Part shown: one piece after another, positions 33,923-46,420 of the stretch
Numbering within the stretch: position 1 is the first letter of the stretch
How the letters are laid out: each line of letters begins with the position of its first letter
Assembly (NCBI RefSeq): GCF_002288925.2
Contig: NW_022098008.1
Span: 8,042,036-8,106,035 of the forward strand
DNA: 64,000 nt
Direction: 5' to 3'
DNA from: Delphinapterus leucas
Taxonomy: Eukaryota > Chordata > Mammalia > Artiodactyla > Monodontidae
The notes under the pieces: model-generated
Databases searched by the model: none
What the model was told of the DNA's origin: nothing
Seen by the model: only the letters and a program-made list of their open reading frames with translations
Program-made: the position numbers and the translations under genes

Positions 33923-35465
33923 TAAGGAGTTAACACCTACCATCATCCATTTAAATTTACATATATAAAAATAAGCTCTTTTTTAACAGTTGGAAAATTT
34001 CTCTCATTCTTTTTTCTCCTTGGGCTCTTCTTCCATAGATTTTTATTATAGTGTAATATATTTTTTAGGCTGGAGAGTCTTTTATGGGTTACTCTATCAT
34101 ACTTCTCTGGAATAAATATAGATAGATAGATAGATATAGAGATACATATAAAGTATCTTCAAAAATTTCCTCAGTCTATGAGTTTCTAAATGTTAACTAC
34201 TTCTTCTATTATTATAATTTACATTACAATAAATAATTGAGAAAAACTATATGATACCAACTTTGATATTATTCACCAAAAACAGAATATTATTACAGAT
34301 TCGTCTCTTAACGTGATGAGTGATCGTCTTTTATTCTCACATATAGAATGAGCTAGGAATCCTCATCAATTCTTATTTAATGTCAAATGTTGAAAACTAT
34401 GTATAAATAAGTAGATGGGAATAGAAAGAGTTTTGTTAAAACATTTTCACTCAATTCATTGAAATTTGTCTAAATTATGTGATCAAAACAATATAGTAAT
34501 ATGGCATTAAAAATTATCTTTAATAATCTAATAACATGACTAAGACCTTCTCTACATTGAAAGCAAAGGATCTGAACCCATCTAACTGATAAAAGAATTT
34601 GTTACCTTATTATCACTACTTTATTATAATTTCTGGAATACACATTCAAAAAAAAAAACGTTACCAAGATTTATCAAATGACTTTCCTGAAGAAGCACTT
34701 TGTTTAATTTGACATACTCATAAGCATTTGGGAAAATAAGATTTTATGAATTATATTATTGCATAATAATTTAAAAATAAAATGCCCAGGTTTGTGAGTC
34801 TGACTACACAGCTTGTGCACTGACCAACTTAAGAGGATAACATTTGCAGAGACTCTTAACACAAGTGGCAGCCCTGGATAGACACAAAGTGGTGGCCCTC
34901 AAATGCTTTTGTCTTATCAGGTGCTTTAAGTCTATCCTCATTAAAATTAAGGACATAACTCAGCTTGCGGAAAATTGCCTTCCTATTATCTAATGAGTCA
35001 AATGAGTCATTGTCAACCCAATCAAGTCAGCCTTAATTTCTGTCAGGGAAAAAGAAAAGTCTGCCTTCATTTTCAGTTAAAAGTGTTGATGCCTCCCTTG
35101 ACCAACTATCTTACTTCTGAACTCTAAAGTGGAGATGGAGAGATAGATAAATAAGGCAGAGATACCCACTGAGGTTGCTGACCGCGTGCAATAAGACATA
35201 ACTGGCTTCAGTTCCAACACCTTTGCCTCCATCGTGCTGTGACTCGTCCCCCTGAGCAAGCCATCCTCTGCCAACGATCAAGGAATAAAAGGGAGGTCAT
35301 GAAAAAATGAATGAAGAAAACCCTTCTCACTACCCACACTACCATATAGCTGAACTCAGATCCTTCAAAACCAGGTCAAAACCCCTCCCTCTAATACCAT
35401 ACTTCACTCTTTCCAGAAATGCGTGTCACCCCAGGAGATAACTCAGTCCTGTGGTTGGGGGGAGG
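33923..35465. other. Unassigned AT-rich sequence
   Basis: Mostly AT-rich with a short GATA run near 34118-34140 and several homopolymers. No repeat family or exon is recognised. Confidence 0.5.
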
Positions 35466-35915
35466 GGTGTGGTACACTGCAGTGGGTTGAATGGCATCCC
35501 CCCAAAAGATACGTCCGCATCCCAAACTCTGGGGCTTGGGAATGGGACCGTATTTGTAATGATGTTAAGGATCTCAAGACGAGATCATCCTGGAATACGC
35601 TGGTGTCCTCTAGATTCACAAGTGTCTTTGGAAGAGACACACAGAATGAGACAGACACACAGGAAACGAGGAGAAAGCCATGTGAAGACGGAGGCAGAGA
35701 CTGGAGTGATGCAGCCACAAGCCAAGAGCGCCTGGGGCCACCAGGAGCTGGGAGAGGTGAGGAAGGAACACCCCCAGAGGCTTTAGAGGGAGCACGGTCC
35801 TGCCAGCACTTTGATTTTAGACCTCCAGCTTCCAGAACTGTGAGAGGATAAGTTTCTGTGGTCGGAAGACACCCAGTTGTGGTATCTTGTCCCAGCAACC
35901 CCAAGAAACAGCACC
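35466..35915 (+). mobile_element. MLT1-type LTR (ERVL-MaLR), plus strand
   Basis: Landmarks: GTGGGTTGAATGGCATCCCCCC, TACGTCCGCATCCCAAAC, GACCGTATTTGTAATGATG, AGCCATGTGAAGACGGAGGC, CCACAAGCCAAGAGCGCC, CTTCCAGAACTGTGAGAGGAT and CACCCAGTTGTGG. Open frames of 111-153 codons on both strands here are read-through of the LTR. Confidence 0.85.
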
Positions 35916-36472
35916 CACACTCTTCGATTGTGTGAGGCTTGCCAGGGCCACTCTTCCTAAATGTGCAGAGCTTGCTGTCTCCGAGCTTCTGGGAAGATTC
36001 CAGGAGGGTGAGAAATGTGCCTTTAGTCTGTATTATAGGTGATTATAAAAGGGGAAAGGAAAGTAATGCTGGCATGACTATGGAAGAGGTGAAGCGAAGT
36101 CATGTTCTGGAGTCAACCAGTGTGGGCCAATGTTCTAGTCAGGGAACAGGAAGGACGAGGGAGCCCTGCGATGCTGATTACTTGGTGAAACAAAATGAGA
36201 TGTCTAGTGCTTTGTTTGAGGTCTTTTCTTAGTTTCTGATTCTACCAATAGGACTTACTCAGCTTAGACTTAAAAAAAATGTCTACAGATCTACCTATCC
36301 CTTAAAAACGAAGCTTAGATTCAGGTAGGGGCAGATCAGATGATATTTTCCAGGAGGATTAAACAGGGGTGAAGTGCAGCCCCCCATGGCCCTTTCCCTG
36401 GGACTTGAATGCCTCAGGGCCACGGCCAGAGACGCCGCCTGTGGGCCATCCTTTGTCTATTGTTTGGAGGGG
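35916..36472. other. Unassigned sequence
   Basis: A 97-codon frame (35939-36232) has no recognised motif. No repeat family is identified. Confidence 0.45.
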
Positions 36473-36803
36473 GTGGAATCTAAAATATGACACAAATGAA
36501 CCTATCTGTGAAACAGAAACTGAATCACAGACATAGAGAACAGACTGCTGGTTGCCAAGGGGGAGGAGGTGAGGGAGGGCTGGAGTGGGAGGCAGGGGTT
36601 AGAGGATGTAAGCTTTTATATGTAGAATGGATACACGACAAGGTCCTACTGTGTAGCACAGAGAACTATATTCAATATCCTGTGATAAACCATAATGGAA
36701 AAGAATCTGAAAAAAGAATGTATATATGTATAATGGAATCAGTTTGTTGTTCAGCAGTAATTAACACAACATTATAAATCAACTATACTTCAATAAAAAA
36801 AAT
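36473..36803 (+). mobile_element. 5'-truncated L1 3' UTR, plus strand
   Basis: Runs from AATCTAAAATATGACACAAATG through CATAGAGAACAGACTGCTGG, AGGTCCTACTGTGTAGCAC and ATAAACCATAATGGAAAAG to CTTCAATAAAAAAAATAAG. Same subtype as the copy at 1717-2014. Confidence 0.9.
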
Positions 36804-38225
36804 AAGTCTGGTCTCTGTCCTCAGCTATTTTCCTTCTCATGAAGAAGAGCAGTGGCCTTATACCTGGGCTGTGTCCTTAGCTTCCACGTCACACTGAACC
36901 CAGCTCCAGTGATTATCAGAGCTTGTGTTTCTTCTCTGGTTGTCAAAGGCTCCAGCCTTCTAGGTGCCAGGCAGTGTGCACCTTGGCCTCCAGCCAAGGG
37001 TTACCCATACCTCAACTCAGAGAAAAAATTATTGGCATAGGCTTTCCTGAGAATCAGAGACCACCCTTCCTCCAGACTGGTGATTCTTAAAAAGTGCGGT
37101 TCACTGTTCCAGAGCCTTCTGACCTTACGGAATTTTATAAGGCTGCACACTCAATTTTTGTGTACACACTCAATTTTATGGGGGTTATAGTCATTCCTAT
37201 AAAACACAATGATTTTAAATATTAAGCTTTTATTCTTGAATTAACTCAGACTATCAAAGAGCCTAGTCATGTACTTTGGTTACCTGTTAAGATGCTCAAA
37301 CCAAATAGTACTTTGGTTTGATACCATTTGCTTCCAGTAAGGGATGCTGAACCAAAGGGCGATTCTCACTTGATTTGTGGTCCAACTATAGTGGACCCTG
37401 TAGCTCATGACATCACAGGGCACTGTCTCCATGAAACAGTGAGAGGACTGAAAAGAGCTGTGCCTCCCTTGAATAACATGTTTATATTTTAGGGACACCA
37501 AGAATTACATGGCAAAGCATGTTCTCTCTGTGTGACCTGGAGCTGGCTTTGCAGCTCACCTCTTCATCCATAAGCCTCATCCTGGCCCCATCTTACTTTT
37601 TTTTTCTTCACCCTGACTTTCTCACTTATTTTTAAAAACTTATTTACCAAGAAATATGACATTCATTGAGGACGTGTGAGACCCATGTTAAAGGAAGAAT
37701 CATTTCTCTTGCCTGTGTGGACTTGTTGAATTCAGAAGCCGTTTCCCTCCCCACCCAGCTATTTCCATAAGAAGAGCTTTGAAAGGCTGTTACCCATCAG
37801 TGCATGAGCCCTGGGCTTGAGCAAAACACAAAGTTGATGGTGAATCAGAGATGGCCGTCGGCCTTCAGTCCACCAAATGAAAAATAAATATATATAAACT
37901 TAAATACAAATAGATACATTGTACAATGACAATTTAAAACACTTGGCGTCTTCAGGCATTTTACAAAGCTTCCTCAAACCTTTTTCAATAGAGAGGCACA
38001 ATAAAGAGGCAAATACCTTTCTTAAATTTCTTGTATCCCTTGCTCAGTGGTAGCACGATCTCTGTTGTGACGCTTTCTGTTGCCACACTGAGTTTGCTGA
38101 CTACATTGCCTTTTTTAAAAAATAAGTTTTATCACACAGCCAGCAGTTAATCAATGCATGGGTCCATTTGGAGTTTGGTTTGTGTGTAGTGTTAGCTATC
38201 ATACAGCAGTTTAAATAATATGGCC
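36804..38225. other. Unassigned, probably single-copy sequence
   Basis: No repeat or exon supported. 37700-38000 contains mixed-composition sequence without low complexity. It could hold conserved non-coding DNA, but that cannot be judged from one genome. Confidence 0.45.
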
Positions 38226-38885
38226 AGTTCTTTTTTTTTTAATTTTTATTGGAGTATAGCTGATTTACAATGTTGTGTTAGTTTCAGGTGTACAACAAAG
38301 TGAATCAGTTATACATATACGTATAGCCACTCGCTTTTTTGTTTTTTTTAAGATTCTTTTCCCATATAGGCCATTACAGATCATTGAGTGGAGTTCCCTG
38401 TGCCATACAGCAAGTCCTTTTTTTAAAAAAAAATTTATTTATTTTTGCCTGCGTTGGGTCTTCATTGCTGTGGGCAGGCTTTCTCTAGTTGCAGCGAGCA
38501 GGGGCTACTCTTTGATGCGGTGCACGGGCTTCTCATTTCAGTAGCTTCTCTTGTTGCAGAGCATGGGCTCTAGGTGCACGGGCTTCAGTAGTTGTGGCTC
38601 ATGGTCTCTAGAGCACAGGCTCGGTAGTTGTGGCGCACGGGCTTAGTTGCTCTGCGGCATGTGGGATCTTCCTGGGCCAGGGCTCGAACCCATATCCTCT
38701 GAATTGGCAGGCAGATTCTTAACCACTGAGCCACCAGGGAAGTCCTGACAGCAGGTTCTTATTAGTTATCTATTTTATATATAGTAGTGTATATATGTCA
38801 GTCCCAATCTTCCAATGTATCCCTCCCCCCGCCTTATCCCCTGGTAACCATAAGTTTGTTTTCTACATAACATGGTCAGTTTTAT
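38226..38885 (-). mobile_element. 5'-truncated L1 3' UTR (minus strand) split by a SINE
   Basis: Left part: T-tail, AATTTTTATTGGAGTATAGC, ATAGGCCATTACAGATCATTG, GAGTTCCCTGTGCCATACAG. Right part resumes at GGTTCTTATTAGTTATC and ends near CCATAAGTTTGTTTTCTACAT. The intervening 330 bp is a CHR SINE with its own duplication. Confidence 0.9.
38418..38747 (-). mobile_element. Long-form CHR-family SINE inside the L1 3' UTR
   Basis: About 330 bp, longer than the other CHR copies. It has an internal duplicated TCTAGTTGCAGCGAGCAGG/TAGTTGTGGCGCACGGGC-type body and the tRNA-like head at the right (CCACTGAGCCACCAGGGAAGTCC). Flanking duplication ACAGCAAGTCC (38407-38417) versus ACAGCAGGTTC (38748-38758) has two mismatches, so it is older than the copies with perfect duplications. 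Confidence 0.88.
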
Positions 38886-40015
38886 GCTCAAGAACAATTT
38901 AGAGTGTAATACATTTTGATAGAATTAAACCAGCTATTATGACTCAATAACCCTCACCTCCAAGATTCAAGCATAGACTATCTTCAAAGAAATTACTAGC
39001 TTTATTATTTTTTCCCCTGTGTGGCATCAATTTTAACAAAGCTATTCCAGCCCTAGTTTTACCACGCAAGGAAACTGCTTCTTAGTAATTCACAAGGGAA
39101 GATTTACAACTAATTAGGTCCCCTTTGCCTAATTTAAGACACAAATGAATCACAAAATCAACCCTTTTAAGTGTAGCATCTAAAGATGTTTGCAGCTGTT
39201 GACAATAAGAAAGCAGATGATAAATTGTAACAAGTGGAAAAAACAAAATCAAACAAGTCTTTAATTCACAAAAATATGGAAGAAATTAAGTTGAGATCAA
39301 AGGAAATTCAAGTAGTTACAAATCAAACAAGAGATGAACCCACAGTGATTTCTTGTCTTTAGCTTAAGGGCCACCAAACTAAGGCCTTGAAACTAATATT
39401 TTCTTCCAAAAATAAAGGTAAAAAGAATAAGAAGAAGGGATTGTGTTACTCTACTTATAAAATAAAACTTTTTATTAGTTTTGGTTTCCAACATTTTAAT
39501 AGGTGCCATTTAGTGTTTGAAGTATATTACTTCTTCTTGCCACCCGTAAATCTGTGAAGGGAAAAGTTAAAGGGCCAATTTCTTTCTAATGGGTTTATGC
39601 TGTTTGATCTTAATTTTACATCTTTTTCTATTATCTCATTTTAAATCTAGTTTTGTAGGTGATGATATTTTGGTAGAAAGTTGTGACAGTTACAACATAA
39701 GCACTGAAGAGGATGGTATGTGAAAATTAACTTGAAAATCAGTAAAACAATTATTCTTTAGCTCTTTCTCGCATATGGATTAGTTAGGTTAATTTTGATC
39801 ATTACTATCCCATGGGAGTCATTCCATAAATTTATCTCTTTTTTAGTAGCTGTCTTTAGAATTCACTGAATTTTCAATTTTCCATCATGTTACTTCACTA
39901 GTTCACCATTAAAGGACTTTTCTCAATTCCATGACATTGTTCAGAGTTTTATTCTTGTGTTCTGGGGATAGACTAAGAAACATGTAAAATTATTTCTAGT
40001 TCCAGTGCATGGACA
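38886..40015. other. Unassigned AT-rich sequence
   Basis: No recognised element or exon. Confidence 0.5.
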
Positions 40016-40235
40016 GCAGTGCTAATTCCAGAGTTAAACTGTCTGGATGCTCTGACCACTGTTTACCTGCTGTGTGGCTTAGGGGCAGATTCACCTCTCT
40101 GTGACCCTTTCCTCATCTGTAAACAGGAGGGAATAATACTATCTATTACACAGAGTGTATTAATAAAGTAATTCAATAATTCACGCCTGCTACTCAGGCA
40201 AGCTCTTAACAAAATCATTTCTGTCATTGCTGTTT
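40016..40235 (+). mobile_element. MIR SINE (plus strand)
   Basis: Landmarks: GGACAGCAGTGCTAATTCC, AGAGTTAAACTGTCTGG, CCTGCTGTGTGGCTTAGG, TTTCCTCATCTGTAAACAGG and ATAATACTATCTATTACA. The 3' end is degenerate. Confidence 0.8.
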
Positions 40236-41345
40236 ATACTGTAACTAGTAGTAATATCATTATTGTTTTTGTTGTTTCAGTTTGTCATCTCATGATAGCC
40301 CTGAGAAAGTCTCAAGAAAGCCACAATTCCTCTCTCAATAAAACAACTTTGAAGGTACAAGGGAACATGAAAACTCATAAACTAGATCTACATCTGACAG
40401 AGTTACATTTCTATTTCCAGCATTTGGAAAAAGTTTGCATCAACCCTGAGGCATATGGAACTTGTTTGAGATAAATTTTGGCCAAAGGAAAGTCTGTATG
40501 ATCTTCCATATTCCCTACAGAGTGAGCTAAGGAGGGTGGGGGAAAGCTCAACCTAGATGCTGGATATTGAAGCTGTAAAGGTTGACAGAACCCCCCTCTG
40601 AATATCTAAAAAGCTGTGTGGGTGCCCCCAAGGGGATGGAGAGTGAGGCTGTCTGGAGCTCATAGACTCAAACTTAGAGAATTGACGGTTCTCCATGACT
40701 GCAGCTGAGGATGACCACAGGAAGAAAAGACCCTCACACCCAAGCAGCACCTGTGAGAAATCCCCTCAGGATGAGCAGGGGGAATGGCATCTTGAAGATG
40801 CAACAGGGGGACTGACCACAGTCAAATATTTACCATAGCAATTGAAGCATGATTCAGGAAATGGAGTGTGAAGGAGACAAAACAAGTAGGAAGTTAGAAG
40901 ATGTCACTGCTGAGAAACAGCAAGGAGAAGAACACAAAGAGAAAGGCTTCAGTGGAAAAGACACTGGATGAAATAAAGAGAGATTACCTGAAAAGTTTTT
41001 AAGTGAACTACATAAAATATACACTAAAGAAAGTAATAAGCCACAATAATGGGGTAGAAAATAATTATATAGTGGATGAATTTAAGTGGGCTGCTGACAG
41101 TACAGAAGAAAACAAATGCAAGACAAAAAATAATAATTTAATGACAATAATTTATTTTGAAAGTCTCAGGATATATTACCAAAGGCAGATGGAGAGTAGA
41201 ACTTTTGTGATTTTTCCTATTACCTGGTGGAGTCAAGGTAAAGGAGAGATTTTAGTCTTCCCTTTGAAAATAGGAGGTTAAACAACTTTTGCAGATACAT
41301 CAAATTTTAAAATAACCTATATAACCATTGGTTTAAAATAAAATC
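40236..41345. other. Unassigned A-rich sequence, possibly old L1 upstream region
   Basis: 40800-41280 is A-rich, with a GAAATAAAGAGAGATTACC word. It may be the decayed upstream part of the L1 fragment that follows. A 92-codon frame at 41003-41281 has no domain. I cannot confirm either reading. Confidence 0.35.
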
Positions 41346-43760
41346 AAAATCACAAGCTATAAACATAATAATAATAGTGAGAATAGACCATATGAAACGT
41401 TAAAGCATATTGCCAAGTATGTAATCAGAGGAAAGTTCACAGCTTTAAATGCTTTCATTACCAATGAGAGAAAACAAAGATAAGTGAACAAAGCAATCAA
41501 CTACGGAAGTTCAGAAGGAACAATAAATAAGAAAACGAAGGAGAAGAACAAGAAGGGAAAGCAGGAAAGAAAGAAGGAGGAAGGGAAAGTAATTGCAATG
41601 GGAATAATTGAAGTCAAATTCAATCTAAAAACTGTCTTAAAGAAAAAATAGATAACCTCTTGAAACAAAAAGGAGGTAAAACAGGAATAAATACTATCAG
41701 GAAAATGAAAGGGGAAATTGTCCCCCAAGAACAGAAGATTTTGTTACAGTTAAAAGAGTACTAGACTGTGGTGAGGGTAATTGAAGAAAACACAAGTGAG
41801 AAGATATCCATTCATGGATTGGTAGAATTAATATTGTTAAAACGCCCACACTACCCAAAGCCATCTAAGATTCAATTCAATCTCAATCAAAATTACAATG
41901 ACGTTTTTCACAGAAATACAAAAGACAATCTTAAAACTCACATGCAACCACAAAGGACCCCAAATAGTGAGAACAATCTTGAGAAAGAACGAAGCTGGGC
42001 ATCATACTTCCTGATTTCAAATTTTACTGCAAAGCTATAGTAATCAAAACAGTATGGTACTGGCCTAGACTCATGGAACAAAACCAGAAGCCCAGAACTA
42101 AACCCCATATGTGGTCAACTAATATTTGACAGGGAGCCAAGAATACTCAATGGGGAAAGGATAGTCTCTTCAACAAATGCTTTTGGGAAAACTGGATAAC
42201 CACATGCAGAAGAATGAAATTGGACCCCTATTTTATAACACTCACAAAAATTAATTGGAAATGGATTAAAGTCTTAAACATAATACTTCAAAAGAAAACA
42301 TAGGATAAAATCTTCCTGACATGGACCTTGGCAGCAATATTTTGGATGTGACATCTAAAGCACAAGCAACAAAAGCAAAAATAAACAAGTGGGACTACAT
42401 CAAACTGAAAAGCTTCTGCATAGGAGAAGAAACAACCAACAAAATGAAAAGAAAACCTACGGAATGGGGGAAAATATTTGCAAATTATACACCTGATAAG
42501 GGGTTAATATTTAAGATATATAAAAAGCTCATACAACTCAATATCAAAAAAGAAAAATCCAATTAAAAAATGGGCAGAGCGATTCCCTGGTGGCGCAGTG
42601 GTTGAGAGTCCACCTGCCAATGCAGGAGACCCAGGTTTGTGTCCCAGTCCGGGAAGAGCCCACATGCCGCGGAGCGGCTGGGCCCGTGAGCCATGGCCGC
42701 TGAGCCTGCACGCCCGGAGTCTGTGTTCTGCAACGGGAAAGGCCACAACAGTGAGAGGCCCGCATACCGCAAAAAAAAAAAAAAAAAAATGGGCAGAAAC
42801 TCTGAATAGATATTTTTCCAAAGAAGACCTACAGATAGCCAACAGGTATGTAAAAAATATGTTCAACATCTCTAATCAGGCAAACGCAAATCAGAACCAC
42901 AATGAGACATCACCTTACACCTGTTAGAATGGCTATTATCAAAAAGACAAGAGATAAAAAACATTGGTGAGGATACAGAGAAAAGGGAACCCTTGTGTAC
43001 TGTTGGTGGGAATGTAAACTGATACACCCACTATGAAAGACACTATGGAGGTCCCTCATAAAATTAAAACTAGAACCTTAATATAATGTAGCAATCCCAC
43101 TTCTGGGCATATATCCAAAGGAAATGAAAACAGGATCTGGAAGAGATATCTACACACCCCATGTTCACTGCAGCATTATTCATAATATCCAAGATGTGGA
43201 AACAACCTAAGTGTCTATGAATGGGTGCATGGATAAAGAAGATGTGTGTATACATATACAATGATAAATTATTCAGTCTTGAGAAAAAGGAAATCCTGTC
43301 ATTTGTGACAACATGGATGGACTTTGAGGGCATTGTGCTAAGTGACGTAAGTCAGACAGAGAAAGACAAATACCATAAGATATCACTTATGTGTGGAATC
43401 TAAAAAAGACAAACTCATAGAAACAGAAGGTAGAATGTTGTTTCCCATAGGCTGGAGGCGGGGTAAATGGAAAGATTTTGTTCAAGGATATAAACTTCCA
43501 GTTACAAGATGAATAAGTTCTGGGGATCTAATATACAGCGTGGTGATTATAGTTAGCAATACTTGATAATAGACTTGAATAGTTGTTAAGAGAGTGGAGT
43601 TTAAATGTTATCACCACAAAAAGAAATGATAGTTATGTGACACGATGGTAATTATATGATGTTAACTGATGACATGTTGGTAATCATATAAATGTATCAG
43701 AACAACATGTTTTACACAAAGTTATATGTCAGTTATATATTGATAAAGCTGGACAAAGAA
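41346..43760 (+). mobile_element. Old L1 with internal ORF2 deletion, plus strand
   Basis: 41400-41760 matches the ORF2 middle region (AGAGGAAAGTTCACAGC, translating like RGKFTALNAF). The sequence then jumps near 41765 to a region after the catalytic RT motifs (ATTCATGGATTGGTAGAATTAATATTG). Most of the RT domain is therefore absent. It continues to the C-terminus and 3' UTR, ending near 43760. A CHR SINE sits at 42579-42783. Frames are broken; no functional product. Confidence 0.82.
42579..42783 (+). mobile_element. CHR-family tRNA-derived SINE with 14-bp target-site duplication
   Basis: Complete plus-strand copy with A-box-like TGGCGCAGTGG at 42591-42601 and a poly-A of about 20 nt. The exact duplication AAAAAATGGGCAGA lies at 42565-42578 and 42784-42797. 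It split L1 ORF2 sequence. Confidence 0.95.
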
Positions 43761-44039
43761 TATAGCATATAATATCTACAATGGAATTTAAGATTGTTTT
43801 TTAACAAATGGATTATTTCTGAGGAAATATCTGTGTGGGTATGTGTGTGTATTCTGAATGAAACAAAAGCTACAAAACACTACACACTACACAGATTTCA
43901 GAGCTATTTTACAGATGAGTTCCTTGAAACTTTAAAGAAAGAAGTAGTCCCTATAATATGTAAATTATTCAGATGATAGGAAAATAGACAAAGCTATCCA
44001 GTTCATTTTATCAAGTTAGCAGAAGAGCATTTGACCAAT

Positions 44040-45000
44040 GTGTAACATATATAACACAAAGTAAATGAAAACTCAAGTCTAATTTCACTTGGAAATATGG
44101 GTGTTAAATATAATTTAATTATACCTGGAAAAAAAGTACCCCAGAAAAGGAAGTTGACCCCACCAATGCAAACTGGTTTAATATTAGGAAATCCACTAAT
44201 AGAATTTTATAAATTAAGAGAACCAATGAAAAATGAAGAATTATGCTATTTGCCAAAAAAAAATTCATGAAATTTTATCACTATTTTAACACTTTTTTTT
44301 AAAAAAAAGCTTGGGTAATATACAAATAAAAGATTACTTTCATAACACGATTTTTGTAAGTATCAAACCAACAGCTACCACACTTAATCTTAAAATACTA
44401 AGGACTTGCTGGTTAAAATAAAGAACAAGATAATCATTGCTGTTATTATTTTGTATCATTCTGAAAGTCTGATTTATGCAATAAGATACAGAACAAAAAT
44501 TAAAATGTAACCATTAGGAAGGATAAGGCAAAAGTTATTACCAATTGCAAAAAAGGAGACTTAAAAATCCAAGAAAATCAATCAAAAAAAAATCTCTGAG
44601 AATTACAAAGAAAACCCAATAAAGATGATAAAAATTAATCTTAGCCTCTGCCCCAGAAATATTTTATAGGCAGGCGACTTGTTCTCAGCACATGCAGAAC
44701 ATAAAGCATCAAGGACTAACCTCATTAAGGAAAGATAATGTTATTGTGAAAGACAAAATATTTTTTAAAAGACTGAAGGAGAAACATGCTATGTTCTCAG
44801 ATAAGAACATGATGAATATTTTAACATGTCCATTTTCCTTAGTGAATACATAGTTCTAATGGAATTCTAGTCAAAATCCCAGTAGAATTTTTTCTTGGGA
44901 CTTGAAAAACATGATTCAAAACCTCTTGAAAGAATAAGCTTGTATAAATAGCTTAGGTATTCTTTATTGTTTACAAATGAATTATTTATATGTGATTGCT
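44040..45000 (+). mobile_element. Very old L1M/HAL1-type ORF2 fragment
   Basis: Faint but collinear homology to RT-domain DNA: TTTAATATTAGGAAATCCACTAATAG (like the NIRKSIN region), CAAACCAACAGCTACC (KPTANI), AGAACAAGATAATCATTGC (RQGCP), then TAGTCAAAATCCCAGTAGAA. Frame lost throughout. Boundaries approximate. Confidence 0.55.
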
Positions 45001-45719
45001 ACAGCAATATCATAACATAAGATGTATGCCACCTTTAAGCATGGTCAACATAATATCAAAATTGGAATCCTAAAATCCTGGTTAATCTATTTCAACGGTT
45101 GTACAAAAAGTGCCTTTCTGTAAAGTTGTAGTATTTAGTTTTGTTTTTAGTGAACATGAGACAAATTTTTCCATTGACTTGCGAAGTTTAAAAATGTGCA
45201 GGAAAACATAAAAGGAAGGAGGTAGATATCCTCACAAATACAAACACACCTGAGAATAAAATCAGCAGATTTTATTTTAACAACAAAGACAACAAATTCT
45301 TAGTAATTACACCCCTTGAAGGCAGAGAATATTCTGGAAACTCCATCCTTTACAATTTGTGAAATTCTTGTGAACCCCAAAGTTAGGTGGCTAAACTGTA
45401 TGCGGATACAGCCAGAGGTCACCGATTTCATGAAAGAATGGTATTTTTTAAAAAAACATTTTTCAAAGAAAATGACTCTGTATATGTTCTTTCTCAGTGT
45501 TTGTGTTCTAAATTTGTTTGCCCCATTCCCCCATATTTTAGTACATATAGTGAAACTGGAGTGACAGCCTGTTATTCTTTTTGCAAGAAAGGAGTTCTAC
45601 AGTAAAGGAGACTTTCCTATTTAAAAACTAAGCTGAAAATAGATCTCAGCTTACCTCAGCGTGTGTAACACCCAGCTGGAAGAATTTCAAGAGAAATGTC
45701 AGATGGTACAATCCCAAAG
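45001..45719. other. Unassigned AT-rich sequence
   Basis: Lies between two old L1 fragments and may be non-recognisable L1 sequence. Overlapping frames at 45316-45605 have no motif. Confidence 0.4.
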
Positions 45720-46420
45720 AATAGATTGAAATTAGGCTCTTGAAGAGATATTTGCATTCTTGTGCTCATTGCAGCATTATTCACAATAGCAAAGATATGG
45801 AAACAACCCAAATGTCCATCACGAATGCATGGATAAAGAGAATGGATAAAGAATATACACTTACAATGGAATATTATTCAGTATTTAAAGAAGAAGGAAA
45901 TCCTGTCATAGTCAACAACATGGATAAACCTGAAGGACATTATGCTAAGTGAAATAAGCCAGACACTGAAAAAAACACTGCATGATTCCACTTATATGAG
46001 GTAACTAAAATAATCCAACTCAGAAAAGCAGAGAGTAGAATGGTGGTTGTCAGGGGCTGGGGGGAGGGAGAAACAGGGAGTTTTTGTTCCTGGGTATAAA
46101 CTTTCGGGTATGCAAGATGAGTAATTTCTAGGGCTCTAGTGTATAACATACTGCCTATAGCTAACAACACTGTATTGGAGACTTAAAAATTTTAAGAGGG
46201 TAGATCTCATGTTAAGTGTTCTTACCACTGAAAAAGTGGGTGCAGGGGCAGGAAACTCTTGGAGGTGATGGATATGTTTATTACCTTTATTGTGGTGATG
46301 GTTTCATGGGTGTGTGCATATGTCTAAACTTATCAGATTGTATATATTAAATATATGGTTTTTTTGTATATCAGTTATATCTCAACAAGCTGTTTGAAAG
46401 GAAAATTATATAGGTAAACT
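45720..46420 (+). mobile_element. L1M 3' end (ORF2 C-terminus and 3' UTR), plus strand
   Basis: GCATTATTCACAATAGCAAAG, ATGGAAACAACCCAAATGTCC, AATGGAATATTATTCAG, TAAGTGAAATAAGCCAGACAC, TTGTCAGGGGCTGGGG and a terminal TATATCTCAACAAGCTG. Standard L1 3' series with multiple mutations. Confidence 0.82.

Noticed and set aside
35423..35904. Frames of 111-153 codons on both strands
   Set aside because: Explained by the MLT1 LTR at 35466-35915.
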